Below are positions 46,316-57,104 of a stretch of DNA of 64,000 nucleotides, piece after piece. Location of the stretch: positions 131,809,905 through 131,873,904 of the forward strand of contig OW240914.1 of assembly GCA_933207985.1 (NCBI GenBank). Direction: 5' to 3'. Source of the DNA: Pelobates cultripes (lineage: Eukaryota; Chordata; Amphibia; Anura; Pelobatidae). How positions within the stretch are numbered: position 1 is the first letter of the stretch; every line of letters starts with the position of its first letter. The notes under the pieces are model-generated. The model saw nothing but the letters and a program-made list of their open reading frames with translations. It was not told where the DNA came from and searched no databases. The position numbers and the translations under genes were made by a program.

Positions 46316-46507
46316 CTCTCTGGCTTCGTGACGTCACTGCCTCCGCCCTCAGCCCGCTCCCCTTGTCCCAGCCCAGTGACGTCACTGCATCCGCGGCCTC
46401 CATCTTGAAGCCGTGGCCTCAGAGTCCGGTCCTCCCGCCCCGGGCAGCGGCCTCCCCGGTATCCGCCTCCATCTGGAGTCCGGGACCAGCACCGGCCCAG
46501 GGTCAGC
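46316..46507 (+). promoter_or_regulatory. ppp2r2a: CpG-rich promoter and 5' UTR of PPP2R2A with two CREs
   Basis: The 200 bp before the start codon are GC- and CpG-rich. They contain two perfect palindromic cAMP-response elements TGACGTCA at 46329-46336 and 46377-46384, 48 bp apart. A YY1-like ccatcttg lies at 46400-46407. There is no clear TATA box, as usual for a housekeeping CpG-island promoter. No ATG precedes the start codon between 46385 and 46508, and the start has a favourable context (A at -3, G at +4). The transcription start site was not determined; it probably lies downstream of the CREs. CREB/ATF control is inferred from motifs only. Confidence 0.75.
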
Positions 46508-46514
46508 ATGGCGG
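46508..46514 (+). CDS. ppp2r2a: PPP2R2A coding exon 1 (Met-Ala-Gly)
   Basis: The exon contributes ATG GCG G, followed directly by the splice donor GTGAGA at 46515. Joining it to exon 2 restores MAGAGGGNDIQW, the N-terminus of the B55-alpha subunit, with the codon-3 glycine split by the intron. The same first-exon layout (seven coding bases) is what I recall for the mammalian gene. The call depends on exon 2, which gives the real protein evidence. The alternative start exons known in mammals were not looked for exhaustively. Confidence 0.85.
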
Positions 46515-47392
46515 GTGAGAGAGAAAGACGGGGGAGGGCGTTCGGCGGTAATATTGGGGGGTGGGGGCTGTTTTTTTTTATCTGCAGTTGAGGTGGGTTT
46601 GTGAGCAGCCAGCCCGGGTGAAGCCGATCCACACACTGGCACAGAGCACATAGAGCACATAGAGAGAGCCTGCCGCCTGCTTACTGCACAGCTCAGTGCT
46701 GGGTGCAGCTCAGCTCAGCTCAGCTCAGCTATAGCATAGCTGGATATATCAAATAGAATATGTGTATATAGATAATGAATATAATCATTTTCATCTGGCC
46801 GAGGTGTGTGCATATCTATCTATCTATCTATCTATCTATATGATGTCCATTTTACTACATTCTACAGAATGGTACAATAGGTAATGGTGTCCTCTGTTTC
46901 TCAGATGGCTAACCTTTTGGCACCGCACCTGTGTTGCAGACTACTGTTCTTATGATGCTCAGGCAACCATTGAACTGGCTGAGCATAATGAGAACTGTAG
47001 TCTGCAACACATGGAGCGCCAAATGTTACTCATCCCTGTTATTAATCTCAAAGACTATTGCACTGTGTCATACTACCATAGATCACACACACTCTTTATT
47101 TAAGAATGTGTGTTCTTCATTCACACATCATTGTGCATGCACAGGTATCCTATATTATGGTGACTCTGTTGCTCCTTTATTGAAAAAACGCTTATAAAAA
47201 GTGAGTTGTGTAGGGTGGCATTGATGTTAATTCAGCTTACAACTATATAATATCCATAAATGTCTCTAGGAAAAGATTAGATAATTGCCTATGGTAAATA
47301 TGGTCTGGAACACTGAATCAAAGGTGGTTATGCCAAGTTTTCATTGAATGTTATTTTTTTTACAAGTTATGAAACCTCTAATTGAAGCAGAT

Positions 47393-47427
<35 letters not shown>

Positions 47428-49746
47428 TTGTGACTGTTAATACCCACCCACACAATGCATCATTTGTTTCAAGGGATTGTGGGTGATGGCATGTGAATGG
47501 GCAGTGTCTTATGTCAATCTTGACTTTTTGTGACCATAACATATAGTTTAACAATTGCTTAGAAGTGTAGATGTACTATATAATAGTGAACAACCCCATA
47601 TGGTATACTAGTTGAGTTTAATTCTAAGTGAGGGTTTTTTGTTTTTAATGTGCTTGAATGGATCCACTGTCTGTTTTGCCAAGCTGGAATAAATCAATTC
47701 CTCCCTGTCTTATCCCATTACTTTGCTTCTATTTAGAAAGGATGTAAAAAATTGTCCTCCACATCAGAAATGGAGTTATTTTATTTAACCCTCTTGGTGA
47801 CAGATTTTTGATTAATGTATTGTGGACCCTTCTGGTTAAGTCCCAGTGTTACCAAGTTTTCTCCTCTCTAGGATAAATGTGTGTATGTATAGTCTTAACA
47901 GTTGTAAGAAAAACTGTATTCATCTATGTTAATACTGAAAACCATTTCTACAAACCGGTATACATACATACATTCTTCTCTTGTTGTTCCTACCTAGATT
48001 TGTACATTCTTTCATGAGTGATTCTATTTTCAAACCAATTACCTAGTGATGACTTTATTATACAAGGTCTTCAGTGTATTTCTCATGTTGCCGGCCAGAC
48101 ATTTTACTGGATGTCCATCATAGGAAAGAAACATGGTGCACAGGATCTAGCATGCCAGCTTTGTAGCAATCATGGTTTTTAAAACCATCTCTCTATCTTT
48201 TCAATGCCTAATGCTGTCCATTCAGGGTTTTTGTGGTTATCTTCACCCTCCTACACGTTCTCTTTATGACAATTCTAGATTCCTTAACTACAAGAGATGT
48301 AGAGGAAAAAGTCATTGGAAGGATAATGCAACTATGTATTTCCCCCCACAAAATAGCCCCTCCTTTTGAATAAGGAAAAAAGAGGCATTGCCGCTTCCCC
48401 CGTCAGTAACCTCACAGGAAGACCGTTCCCACCATCCTGTGCATGCAGCTCCCACCCCCACACTCCCTCTCTCAAGGGAAGCCTCCTTTCTTTGTACACT
48501 ATGACAGGGATTTCTTTCCCCCCTCTCCATCACTCCTGCACATCCTTTCTCTTGCATGGATCAAACATTGTGAAGAAGTCAGGTCTGACTAAAGAGCTTA
48601 ACTCTTTAAAATGGATAAAAGCATAGGTACCAACTTTATAATGAACTGGGCTTCCTCTGGATCTTCAAAATCTGGGGAATTGTGTAGAAGCTTACATGGA
48701 AATTTCCACTAATATGTGCTGTTGGGAAAAGAAATCCAATTACTTATTTTTTTTTTTTTTTTTAAATCTGCTCCTGCCTGTAACATAGGGTGGACTACTT
48801 TTTACTTGCTGGTTGGTAACATATTTTTGAAATCCCTGTGCAATGCAATTTCATAACTACCGAGAGCCTAGGCATGTTGTTACTTGGCTGTGTTCAAATC
48901 CAGCATGTTTCATGCATTTGCTATTTGTATAAACCAATTCTTGACTCTGCTGAAGGGTGAGGAGTTAAGAGACTGAAACATAGCCCCTTCCTGTATCGGC
49001 GGAACTAGGAACTCTTTTCTGAGGGCGGTGCAGGTTTCTGTGAATTGCAGCTGTATTCCCAGGAGTAATGTTCCAGAAGTTCTCTCCTCGAGCTGTCTTT
49101 CTGGGTAGTCTTCATTTTAATGTATGGAATCTGTGTGCCTGGAATAGACATGGTTTAGTGAAAACCTCACTCTTCCTAGTCTGAAGGCAGAACTTTCCTT
49201 TACTTGTTTGGACTTGTGATGAATTTTCTCCAGATAAGGAATTTTACCTGCTCTATTTTACTCTGAATGCGAAGTTTAATGCAGCCACATATATGCATTT
49301 TCATATGTTGCTGTCTCCATTTAGAAAGTTATTAAAGTGTGTCTTAATCCTGATATGTTTTAATGCAAGTCTGGAGAGGTTCCAGTTAATATCATACTTT
49401 CGGGTGGGGCATACTTGAAAGTTTTTAGTTGTCTGAATGATTAGAGGTGTGGATTTGCAGTTTGGAGAAAGGCTTTTAAAATCCAGATTATTATTTTTTT
49501 TTATTATTTATCTTTCAGTTTTAAATAAAATATTACATTCTTATATATGGGGTTGCATACTTCTTTAGCAAGCTGAATTTTCAGTTCTGCTGCAGTGATC
49601 TAGATTCTAGAACCTTTGGTTTGTGTGTATGTATATAATATAAAAAGCGGTTCTTCCCTACTGCTATTAATATGATCACCATCAAATTGTGTTGCTGTAA
49701 TGGTAGTCTGTGCACTTGATTATCAGTTAAATTGTATTGGTACCAT

Positions 49747-49778
<32 letters not shown>

Positions 49779-50842
49779 GTTTTTTTTTTTTTTTTAAGAA
49801 TCTCCTTGTGACTAACCCTGGTTCTCTCTAGGGGGGCCTCATATTTGTGCAGAGTAAGGCTTTCTTTGCACATGTCTGTAGCTTGGTGCTGGTTTTATAT
49901 TCCTGTACAGTCCAATACCCTATTGTTGGCAATCCAATGCTCATTTGTCCGTGTATGACTGGAAAGATAATACTGACCAAACTTCATGAGAAATATTGCC
50001 CTTTGTAACTGTAATGTTAAAGATCAGCCATTAATCTTAATATCTGTTTTAGACTTGTTTGTGTATAGCCTTAAAACCTAGAGGCAAAATTAAGTGTGGC
50101 TCTTATTCCCATTGTGCTTTTTTTTATTTTTTTTATTTAAAGCTGTCACTTTGTCTTACTCCAAAATAAGATTGACGAATTTTAGTGCTACAAAATTAAC
50201 TTGTCATTTTTGCATTTGTTTCTTATATTTTCTGCAATAAATATATTAACTAATAATGCCTTTGGTGCTTTTTACTGATCATAATGACTTTAACCTATAT
50301 ATTTGCTCTGACATAGTTGTAATTCACAGAGGATAATTCAGACATCTCCCATCCCCCTCCACATTCCCCCTTCCCTCCCCCCCCACACCCCATGTCCTCA
50401 AAAGCTCTTTGTTGGCATTACTTTGTCCCCCTGCATTCGATTAACATGTGGGGCAAGTGTGCATTTAATTCCTGGGACATGAATAAGCTTTTGGTTTTCT
50501 GTACATATTTTGCACAGAGACCTTTCTGGTCACTTATATAGTATCTTTGTATTTCTATTTGACCTAATTATCTTGCCTGAGTTTTAGTTTAAAAAAATTA
50601 TTTAAAAAAATCCCCTTTTCTTTTTACCTCTTGAGGGTCCGTTATTTTTCTTTATTGTGGTTTCCGTGTTTCTCCTTTCTCCTACTCTTTCCATGTGGCC
50701 TTGTCTCCAGTGTGCCAGACTGTCCTTTGTCTTGGTTAAAATCTTTTTTTGAAGCTTGGGGCTGTCTGGTTTCAGGCCTAGTCCCATTTTCAGTCATTTG
50801 GATCTCACTAATTGCCATTTGTGTTTTTTATTTTCCTTTTAG
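46515..50842 (+). other. ppp2r2a: PPP2R2A intron 1 (4328 bp)
   Basis: The donor is GTGAGA at 46515. The acceptor is a T-rich tract ending TTTTCCTTTTAG at 50842, with a plausible branch site 'ctaat' at 50808-50812. The intron holds an AGCTC repeat (46703-46730), a TATC microsatellite (46808-46840), a small hAT-like MITE (46902-47038), a TA run (47396-47424), a TG run (49751-49778) and several T-runs. No other gene is seen. Confidence 0.85.
46902..47038. mobile_element. Small palindromic hAT-like MITE in intron 1
   Basis: The arms 'aaccttttggcaccgcacc ... gttgcagactac' and 'gtagtctgcaac ... ggagcgccaaatgtt' are complementary around a short centre, so nearly the whole element is one hairpin. 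The ends resemble the CAGGGGTAGGCAACCTT-type ends of the hAT-like elements at 59624 and 62765. No target duplication was found. Confidence 0.65.
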
Positions 50843-50917
50843 GAGCTGGTGGAGGCAATGATATTCAGTGGTGTTTTTCTCAGGTGAAAGGAGCTGTGGA
50901 AGATGATGTGTCAGAGG
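50843..50917 (+). CDS. ppp2r2a: PPP2R2A coding exon 2 (PP2A regulatory subunit B55-alpha, N-terminus)
   Basis: The 75-bp exon lies between a strong acceptor (...CCTTTTAG) and donor (GTAAGT at 50918). Together with exon 1 it encodes MAGAGGGNDIQWCFSQVKGA and then VEDDVSE. This is the start of the B55 family: a WD40 seven-bladed propeller that selects substrates for the PP2A core enzyme (scaffold A plus catalytic C) in mitotic exit and signalling. The sequence fits PPP2R2A better than PPP2R2B, C or D, because AGAGGGNDIQW is characteristic of the alpha member. From memory, residues 22 (Glu) and 26 (Ser) differ from the mammalian Asp and Ala. The exon ends after one base of the next codon, so exon 3 should begin in phase 1. 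Exon 3 was not found before 64000. Confidence 0.92.
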
Positions 50918-51133
50918 GTAAGTTGCATTCATTTAGGAATTTCCCTGTGTATAAAGAGATCACTGACAATGTTCTGCTGCTTTTAAAAATTATACAACTC
51001 AAGAAAAATACTTCAGTTTTTATAAAAGCTATGTTTAGCTGGAGAGAAAGTTATTTGTGTGTGTTTTTTTTTTATTTGTGCTCACGGACCAAGGATAACT
51101 GGGACAAATATATCATTATTTTATTATAGATCA

Positions 51134-51796
51134 TAGGGATTGACCGATAATTACTTTTTTCTAGAGCCGATACAGATAATCTGTGCACTTTTAGGCCGAT
51201 AGCCGATAACTTACCAATATTCTGTACATTTACCTTTTTTTTTAAAGAAACAATTTGTAAACAAATAAGCAAATTTTTTAATTTTTGTTTTAAGAATATT
51301 TTCCTTCCCAGTCCCTTAGTGTTCTTTTACCCTCACATCCCATCCATATCCCTTAGTGGTCCTTTTCCCTCCCTGGTGTGTAGCGTGGCCAACTGGAGCA
51401 GACTGTGGTTACTGTACCTGGCTGGACTGACAGGAAACTCTCTCTCAGTGAGCACTTCCTGTCAGGCTGGCCAGGTACAGGAAACTGAAGCTCCTGTACC
51501 GCGGTATGCTCTACTCAACCACGCTACACTGAGGGACTGGTTGGCGGGAGCGCTGTGGGCTTCCTTCCTGCTGGTCACTCGACTCTTGCAACCCCACAGC
51601 TCATACGCCTTAAGACGGTCGCCTTATGGAAGCGCGTGCCCTGGGCCACCACTGCCTCTCACGTTATTGGCAATATCGGAATCAATAATGGGCAGTATTA
51701 TATATTTGCCAGAATCTAGAATATCGTCCGTTGTGTTTTTTTTTTGTTTTTTTTTTTAAATATATATTGGCCAAACCGATAATTGGTCGATGCCTA
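51134..51796. mobile_element. hAT-like MITE with GGATTGACCGATAAT ends
   Basis: The ends TAGGGATTGACCGATAAT and ataattggtcgatgccta are near complements. The flanks atagatca (51126-51133) and atagatag (51797-51804) match at six of eight bases, which fits an 8-bp duplication. The middle (51378-51530) is the palindromic GTAGCGTGGCC module. The element is in intron 2 of PPP2R2A. Confidence 0.75.
51378..51530. repeat. Palindromic module, second copy
   Basis: Arms 'gtgtagcgtggccaact' and 'caaccacgctacac' surround 'gacaggaaactc ... gagcacttcctgtc'. The module is related to 24440-24612 and to the centre of 35697-36188. Confidence 0.75.
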
Positions 51797-52209
51797 ATAG
51801 ATAGTAGAAGAAAACCATTAGGAACCTCCAGAAAGCAAACATGTTCTGTTTTGAGACAAATTAAATTGTAAGTTAACAATGCATCATGACTCATACCTTG
51901 GGATACCTTCTGTCCCTTATAGGAAGGAGGTGTAAGTCAGTTGATCTTATTGAGAATGAGGCCTATGACATAGATGCTATAGCTGGTGCTCTTGCTATTG
52001 AGCTGCCTCATCAACTTAAATCATGATCCATCATGTGGTGAGGAGTCAAACGTTTACATACAGTTCACTTCAGATTACCAGGATCCCTTTGGTCTTCAAT
52101 TATTTTGCCAAAGTGAATTTCCTATTCTGTTTTATCAGTATCAGTTTTTTGTCAGTGTGGACATTAGCTGAGATGGTAATATTGTTATGGTGCTTAGCAT
52201 CTTAAAGCT
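51797..52209. other. Intron 2 sequence, nothing recognised
   Basis: No exon with conserved B55 sequence was seen. An open stretch after a TAG at 51922 is discussed under rejected items. Confidence 0.45.
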
Positions 52210-52530
52210 TATCTCAATGTAAAATTGTGATTCTAGAAGTTACCTAGACCCTTTCATCTCAATGAAGTAGTTGCGGTGCAGCAGCCCTGTCCTTTTAACT
52301 CTGCTATGTAAAACACTGCAGTTTTTTTTTTTTTTTTGCATTGTTTACATTGCAGGGTTAAATCCACTTCTAGTGACTTACATACTAATGACCATTAGAG
52401 GTACTTCCTCTGCACCAACAGAGTAAAGTTTGTGAAAGCCCATAGGAAAGCAGTTAATACAGTGCCTTCCTAAGAAGAAGCTTGTATTTGCATGTGGCGT
52501 CAGGTCCCCAGTGCTTAACTATGAGGATTA
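52210..52530 (+). mobile_element. TTAA MITE family copy, diverged
   Basis: The motifs 'cctagaccctttcatctcaatgaag', 'ccttttaactctgc', 'cattgcagggttaaatcc', 'cttctagtgact' and 'cccataggaaagc' occur in family order. The ends are eroded. Confidence 0.65.
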
Positions 52531-53245
52531 TTGGGCCATACCTCCTCAATGATATTGCAGGTAGGTAGGATATCCTTTTGTGTTTCAATAAATTCAGATT
52601 GACACTTGTCAGAGCAGCATGGCTCTGTAATAGAACAGATTGTCGCTTTTGTCCTTTACAGTTTATCCAACAATGGCCAGAGCTTGAATTGAACAGTAAT
52701 CCCTGAGAGAGTTTGTGTAATAGTTGGTTGTACCAGTGGTTCAAGAATAGGGAACATGCAGTGTTGAGATCACAAAGCCAAGAGAAAATGATCGTGTAGA
52801 CTTCTATAAACACGCAGATTTTATTGGCTTGGCCAAAGTCCATCATACAGGCAGAGTTTGGCACTAGCCTGAGTACTTGTGATGTGGGTGCATCTGTCAT
52901 TTTATTCTTGTACACAGGGGATCAGGGAGGTATTTGTTGTTGCAGTTAAAGATTATTTACGTGTGTGTTTTGTCAGTGTCCTTTTTTTAAACGAGTTCTG
53001 CACACCATGAGATGTATTGCATGGGTTAGAGTAATGTCTATAAATAGGTCTGAGTGAATGATGCAGCCATTGTAACTTTGAAACAGATCATTTTACCTTG
53101 TCTTTTGTGGCTATATGTATATGGAGGGACATGCAGCCAATCTTTGTTCTAACAGTCCTTTTATATAGCTCTTATCAAAGTATGTTTCTGATTGGATTTC
53201 ACCCATTCTTTTAATAATATTAAAATAGTAAACCACTAATCACAT
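52531..53245. other. Intron 2 sequence, nothing recognised
   Basis: The antisense open frame 52454-52915 (153 aa) has no recognisable domain and is taken as chance. Confidence 0.4.
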
Positions 53246-53555
53246 TTAAAGGGAAACTATAGTGCCAGGAAAACAAACTCCTTTTCCTTGCACTGTATCT
53301 TCACCTTCTGTCAAGAACCCCCTCAGCGGTGCTGAAAGGGTTAATAACAGTCACTTACCTGGATCCAGCGCCGATGTCCCTAGGCGCTGGCTCAGCTCCA
53401 CCCATGCTCCTCGTCCACTGGCGGGAGAGACCTAATGCTCATGCGCGTCAATCGCCATAGGAAAGCATTAAAAAATGCTAGACGTCCTCAAGCGTCGTTT
53501 AGACGACCAAAAGTCGTCTAAGAACCCGGAAGTCCCTCTAATGGCTCTGATATAT
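53246..53555 (-). mobile_element. TTAA MITE family copy, reverse orientation
   Basis: Beginning 'ttaaagggaaactatagtgccaggaaaac' and running to 'ggaagtccctctaatggct', this copy has the family order on the minus strand, including 'cctaatgctcatgcgcg' and 'cataggaaagcatt'. Confidence 0.7.
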
Positions 53556-53585
53556 ATATACACACACACACCCCATTATATAACA

Positions 53586-53905
53586 GATATTTTTACTTAC
53601 CGTAAATTTTTTTTTATTTTATTTTTTTAATATGGTGGCAGTACTACTGGGTTTTGCTCCTCCCTGTGGACAAGACATCTAACAAGTAATTAAAGATCAA
53701 AAAGACCCTCCCCCTTGCCCTATAAAATGATGTACCACAAAACCTACCCCATACGTGACAAAAAAAAGAAACACAGACAAAATATATACTGCAAAATTTA
53801 TTTAATAAAGAGGGAGGGAAGCAGTACTGCCACCATATTAAGAAAAAAAGAATTTACGGTAAGTAAAAATTTGTTTTTTTTTTGTCATATGGTGGCAGTA
53901 CTACT
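53586..53905. repeat. Terminal inverted repeats of a DIRS element
   Basis: The segment 'acttaccgtaaa ... atatggtggcagtactactgg' (53596-53652) is inverted at about 53820-53870 (gcagtactgccaccatatt ... tttacggtaagt). The second repeat returns directly at 53884-53912 (catatggtggcagtactact). Split inverted and circle-junction repeats of this type are characteristic of DIRS elements. Confidence 0.65.
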
Positions 53906-53989
53906 GGGATATAGCAAGATCCCCAACTGGGCGGGACTTGGGCCACCACAGCTTATAACACCTTACGCCCAAAAGCTGCTTCAGAGGCA

Positions 53990-54835
53990 GAGAATATGTC
54001 TAGCCGATAGTGCTTGATAAAAGTGTTAAAAGACTACCAGCATGCTGCCTTGCAAATGACCTCTGGAGATGCAAGTGCTTTTTCTGCCCATGAAGTAGCC
54101 ATTGCTCGAGTAGAATGGGCCTTAAGTGTAGCTGGAGACTGAAGACCTGCTGTAGAGTACACCAATTCTATAGCTTAAATGAGCCAACGGGATAGGGTAC
54201 CACGGGAAGCCACATTCCCCTTGAGGTGACCCTGAAAATTAATAAATAGATGATCCGAAATTCTGAATTCTTTCGTTCTGGATAGGTATACAAATAAAGC
54301 TCTTCTGATGTCCAATTTCTGCCATTTGAGCTCTTGAGGAGATGAAGCTTCGCTATAGAACGAAGGTAAAATAAATCGGCTGATTAATATTCTTAGAAGA
54401 TAACAGTTTGGGTCTTGGATAAAGAACAACCTTGTCTTGGTGGAAATTGGTGAATTTATCCGAGGAGGACAGAACATGAAGTTCTCCCACTGTGATGGCT
54501 ACCAGAAATGAAACCTTAAGAGACAAAACTTTTAATGGAACTTCCAAAGGTTCAAAGGGATGAACACTAAGAGCTTGTCGGACCAGGGAAACACAGATCG
54601 TCTAGGCGGTTGTTTGAGGCTGTTGGACCTGAAAAATCTTCTGATGAAAACATTGGAGGCCAAATCCCTAATTAGAAAATAACTTAAGGCTGATATTTGA
54701 ACTTTGAACGTGGAGATTCCCATACCAGCTGCAAAACCGTCTTGTAAAAAATGGAGAATGTTATCTATGGATGGATGTATGTAAAACCGGGCACTGGTGT
54801 TCTTTACACCAGTGGAGAAACTTAGACCAAATCTA
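53990..54835 (-). pseudogene. DIRS tyrosine recombinase, broken
   Basis: Read on the minus strand from about 54835, the gene contains DNILHFLQDGF, ALSYFLIRDLASNVFIRRFF (54690-54620), LKVSFLVAITVGELHVLSS (54525-54470), LDIRRALFVYLSRTKEFRISD (54325-54255), GTLSRWLI, then the catalytic HSTRAMATSWAEKAL (about 54115-54070) and FNTFIKHYRL with the nucleophile Tyr (about 54030-54000). The stretch expected to hold the first catalytic arginine, after VAIT, is shortened, and a stop replaces a residue after KAACW. The enzyme is dead. Beyond 54835 the gene is cut by the CA-rich array. Confidence 0.8.
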
Positions 54836-54838
54836 AGA

Positions 54839-54858
54839 CCACACACACACACACCATT

Positions 54859-54890
<32 letters not shown>

Positions 54891-56030
54891 CATTATACAC
54901 ATATGCATACATACACACACCCCATTATACACACATACATACGCACACGCACCATTATACACATATACATATGCACACGCACCATTATACACATATACAT
55001 ACATACATACGCACACGCACCATTATACACCTATACATACATACATACGCACACGCACCATTATACACCTATACATACATACATACGCACACGCACCATT
55101 ATACACATATACATACATACGCACACGCACCATTATACACATATACATACATACATACATACGCACACGCACCATTATACACATATACATACATACATAC
55201 ATACATACGCACACGCACCATTATACACATATACATACATACATACATACGCACACGCACCATTATACACATATACATACATACATACATACATACATAC
55301 ATACACACGCACCATTATACACATATATATATGTATACATACATACGCACGCACACGCACCATTATACACATATACATACATACATACGCACGCACACGC
55401 ACCATTATACACATATACATACATACGCACACGCACCATTATACACATATACATACATACATACGCACACGCACCATTATACACATATACATACATACAT
55501 ACGCACACGCACCATTATACACATATACATACATACGTACGCACACGCACCATTATACACATATACATACATACGTACGCACACGCACCATTATACACAT
55601 ACATACATACGTACGCACACGCACCATTATACACATACATACACACACACACACACGCACCATTATACACATATGCATACATACATACGCACACGCACCA
55701 TTATACACATATACATACATTCATACATACGCGCACGCACCATTATATACATACATACGCGCACGCACCATTATATACATACATACGCGCACGCACCATT
55801 ATATACATACATACGCGCACGCACCATTATACACATATACATACATACGCACACGCACCATTATACACATATACATACATGCACACGCACCATTATACAC
55901 ATATACATACATACATACGCACACGCACCATTATATACATACATACATACGCACACGCACCATTATATACATACATACATACGCGCACGCACCATTATAT
56001 ACGCACACACTACACGAACACACTCTGCAT
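54839..56030. repeat. 1.2-kb minisatellite of CATTATACACATATACATACATACGCACACGCAC type
   Basis: About 35 units, mostly near 38 bp, share the core 'gcaccattatacacatata' followed by a variable number of CATA steps and 'cgcacacgcac'. It has no stop codons in several frames, so it shows a 453-codon artefactual frame (54797-56158). It probably forms the core of the hAT-like element whose end lies at 56160-56258. Confidence 0.95.
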
Positions 56031-56157
56031 TCACTATGCGCGCACACTACAGAAAAAACACACTCTGCATTCACTATACGCAATACAAACAGCTCCCCTG
56101 TCTAAACACACTGCATCCACTACATGTGACATGTATATTTTGTGCATTTACCTTTTA

Positions 56158-56260
56158 GAAATAGTTTAATTTTTCAAAATGGTAAATGTACAGAATATCG
56201 GTAAATTATCGGCCTGAAAGTTAACAGATTATCGTATCGGCTCTAAAAAAGACAGGTTTT
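56158..56260 (-). mobile_element. End of a hAT-like element related to 51134-51796, reversed
   Basis: The segment 'ggtaaatgtacagaatatcgg ... cgtatcggctctaaaaaa' is the reverse complement of the left part of the element at 51134 (agagccgatacagataat ... attctgtacatttacc). The outermost bases are not preserved. The adjacent minisatellite is probably its core, and the other end may lie near 54835, where it interrupts the DIRS gene. Confidence 0.65.
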
Positions 56261-57024
56261 GCAATGAATTCTCACAAAACCAGAAAGTAAGTGATACTTT
56301 CAATATGTTTTATAGTAGTGTTTAGCCTTTTTTAAGCTGCAAATTTTGGGGAATTTGAATTGGTTTTTCTGCTGTAGAAGTGATAACTGGCATTTCTTAT
56401 GCATTAAATAATGCACATTAGTGCTTTCGGAGCAAGAACATATCTACTGCATGATGGTATGGAAGTTCAGAAAGGATTGGTTAATCTATGGAACAAAATT
56501 AAAGGAACCCACTTGTAGTTCTGGTGCCGAGAATGCCTAGTCACCCCCTCAGAGTACCTGCTTACTGAATCTTTTAAAGATGGCAGCTTACCTGGGTGCC
56601 CAGTTCTGCTGCCTCCATTGTTGTTCAGAATAGAAGGAGCTAAACTTGTTTTGGTGCTATAGAACCTCTTTAAATTATTAAGAATTGAAGGGTGTTACAC
56701 CCAGACACACCGCATAAAAACCTAACTTACACATTGCTTTAGAAATGTGGGTCCCTGGAGTTCTTTCCAGTTAAAGCAGCTTTTTCGCTTCTCAGTATTT
56801 CATAAATATCTAATCTTTATGAAATACAGATGCTGAGTGTGTTGGAATTTAAATGAAATTCCAGTGCAATCCAAGATGTCATAAGACCAGGTAAGAATTC
56901 TTATGTCATCTTATGGTAAAGGCTGCAGAACTTTGCCGTCTACTTTTGTCCATTCCCAACATCCATCACAAGTGACATCTGTGGGATGCAGGCTTGGTCT
57001 CTCCTCTATTGAGGCCAGAATCCT
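56261..57024. other. Intron 2 sequence, nothing recognised
   Basis: No exon or defined repeat was recognised. Confidence 0.45.
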
Positions 57025-57104
57025 TTAACCCCTTAAGGACCAAACTTCTGGAATAAAAGGGAATCATGACATGTCACACATGTCATGTGTCCTTAAGGGG
57101 TTAA
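57025..57104. mobile_element. 80-bp TTAA palindromic MITE, copy 2
   Basis: Identical over 80 bases to 27391-27470, with the same 16-bp ends TTAACCCCTTAAGGAC. Confidence 0.85.

Noticed and set aside
46054..46632. 192-codon antisense frame across the PPP2R2A promoter
   Set aside because: CpG-rich DNA has few stop codons. The frame has low-complexity Pro/Gly composition and no domain.
51923..52026. Exon-like stretch after a TAG at 51922, reading CKSVDLIENEAYDID and on to a stop
   Set aside because: About 34 codons open is within chance. The sequence does not match the expected next B55 exon and I recognise no family.
52454..52915. 153-codon antisense frame in intron 2
   Set aside because: No recognisable domain, no splice or promoter evidence, and it partly overlaps a TTAA MITE copy.
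54797..56158. 453-codon open frame rich in His, Thr, Ile and Tyr
   Set aside because: It is a read-through of the CATTATACAC minisatellite. Frames on both strands are open because the unit lacks stop codons.
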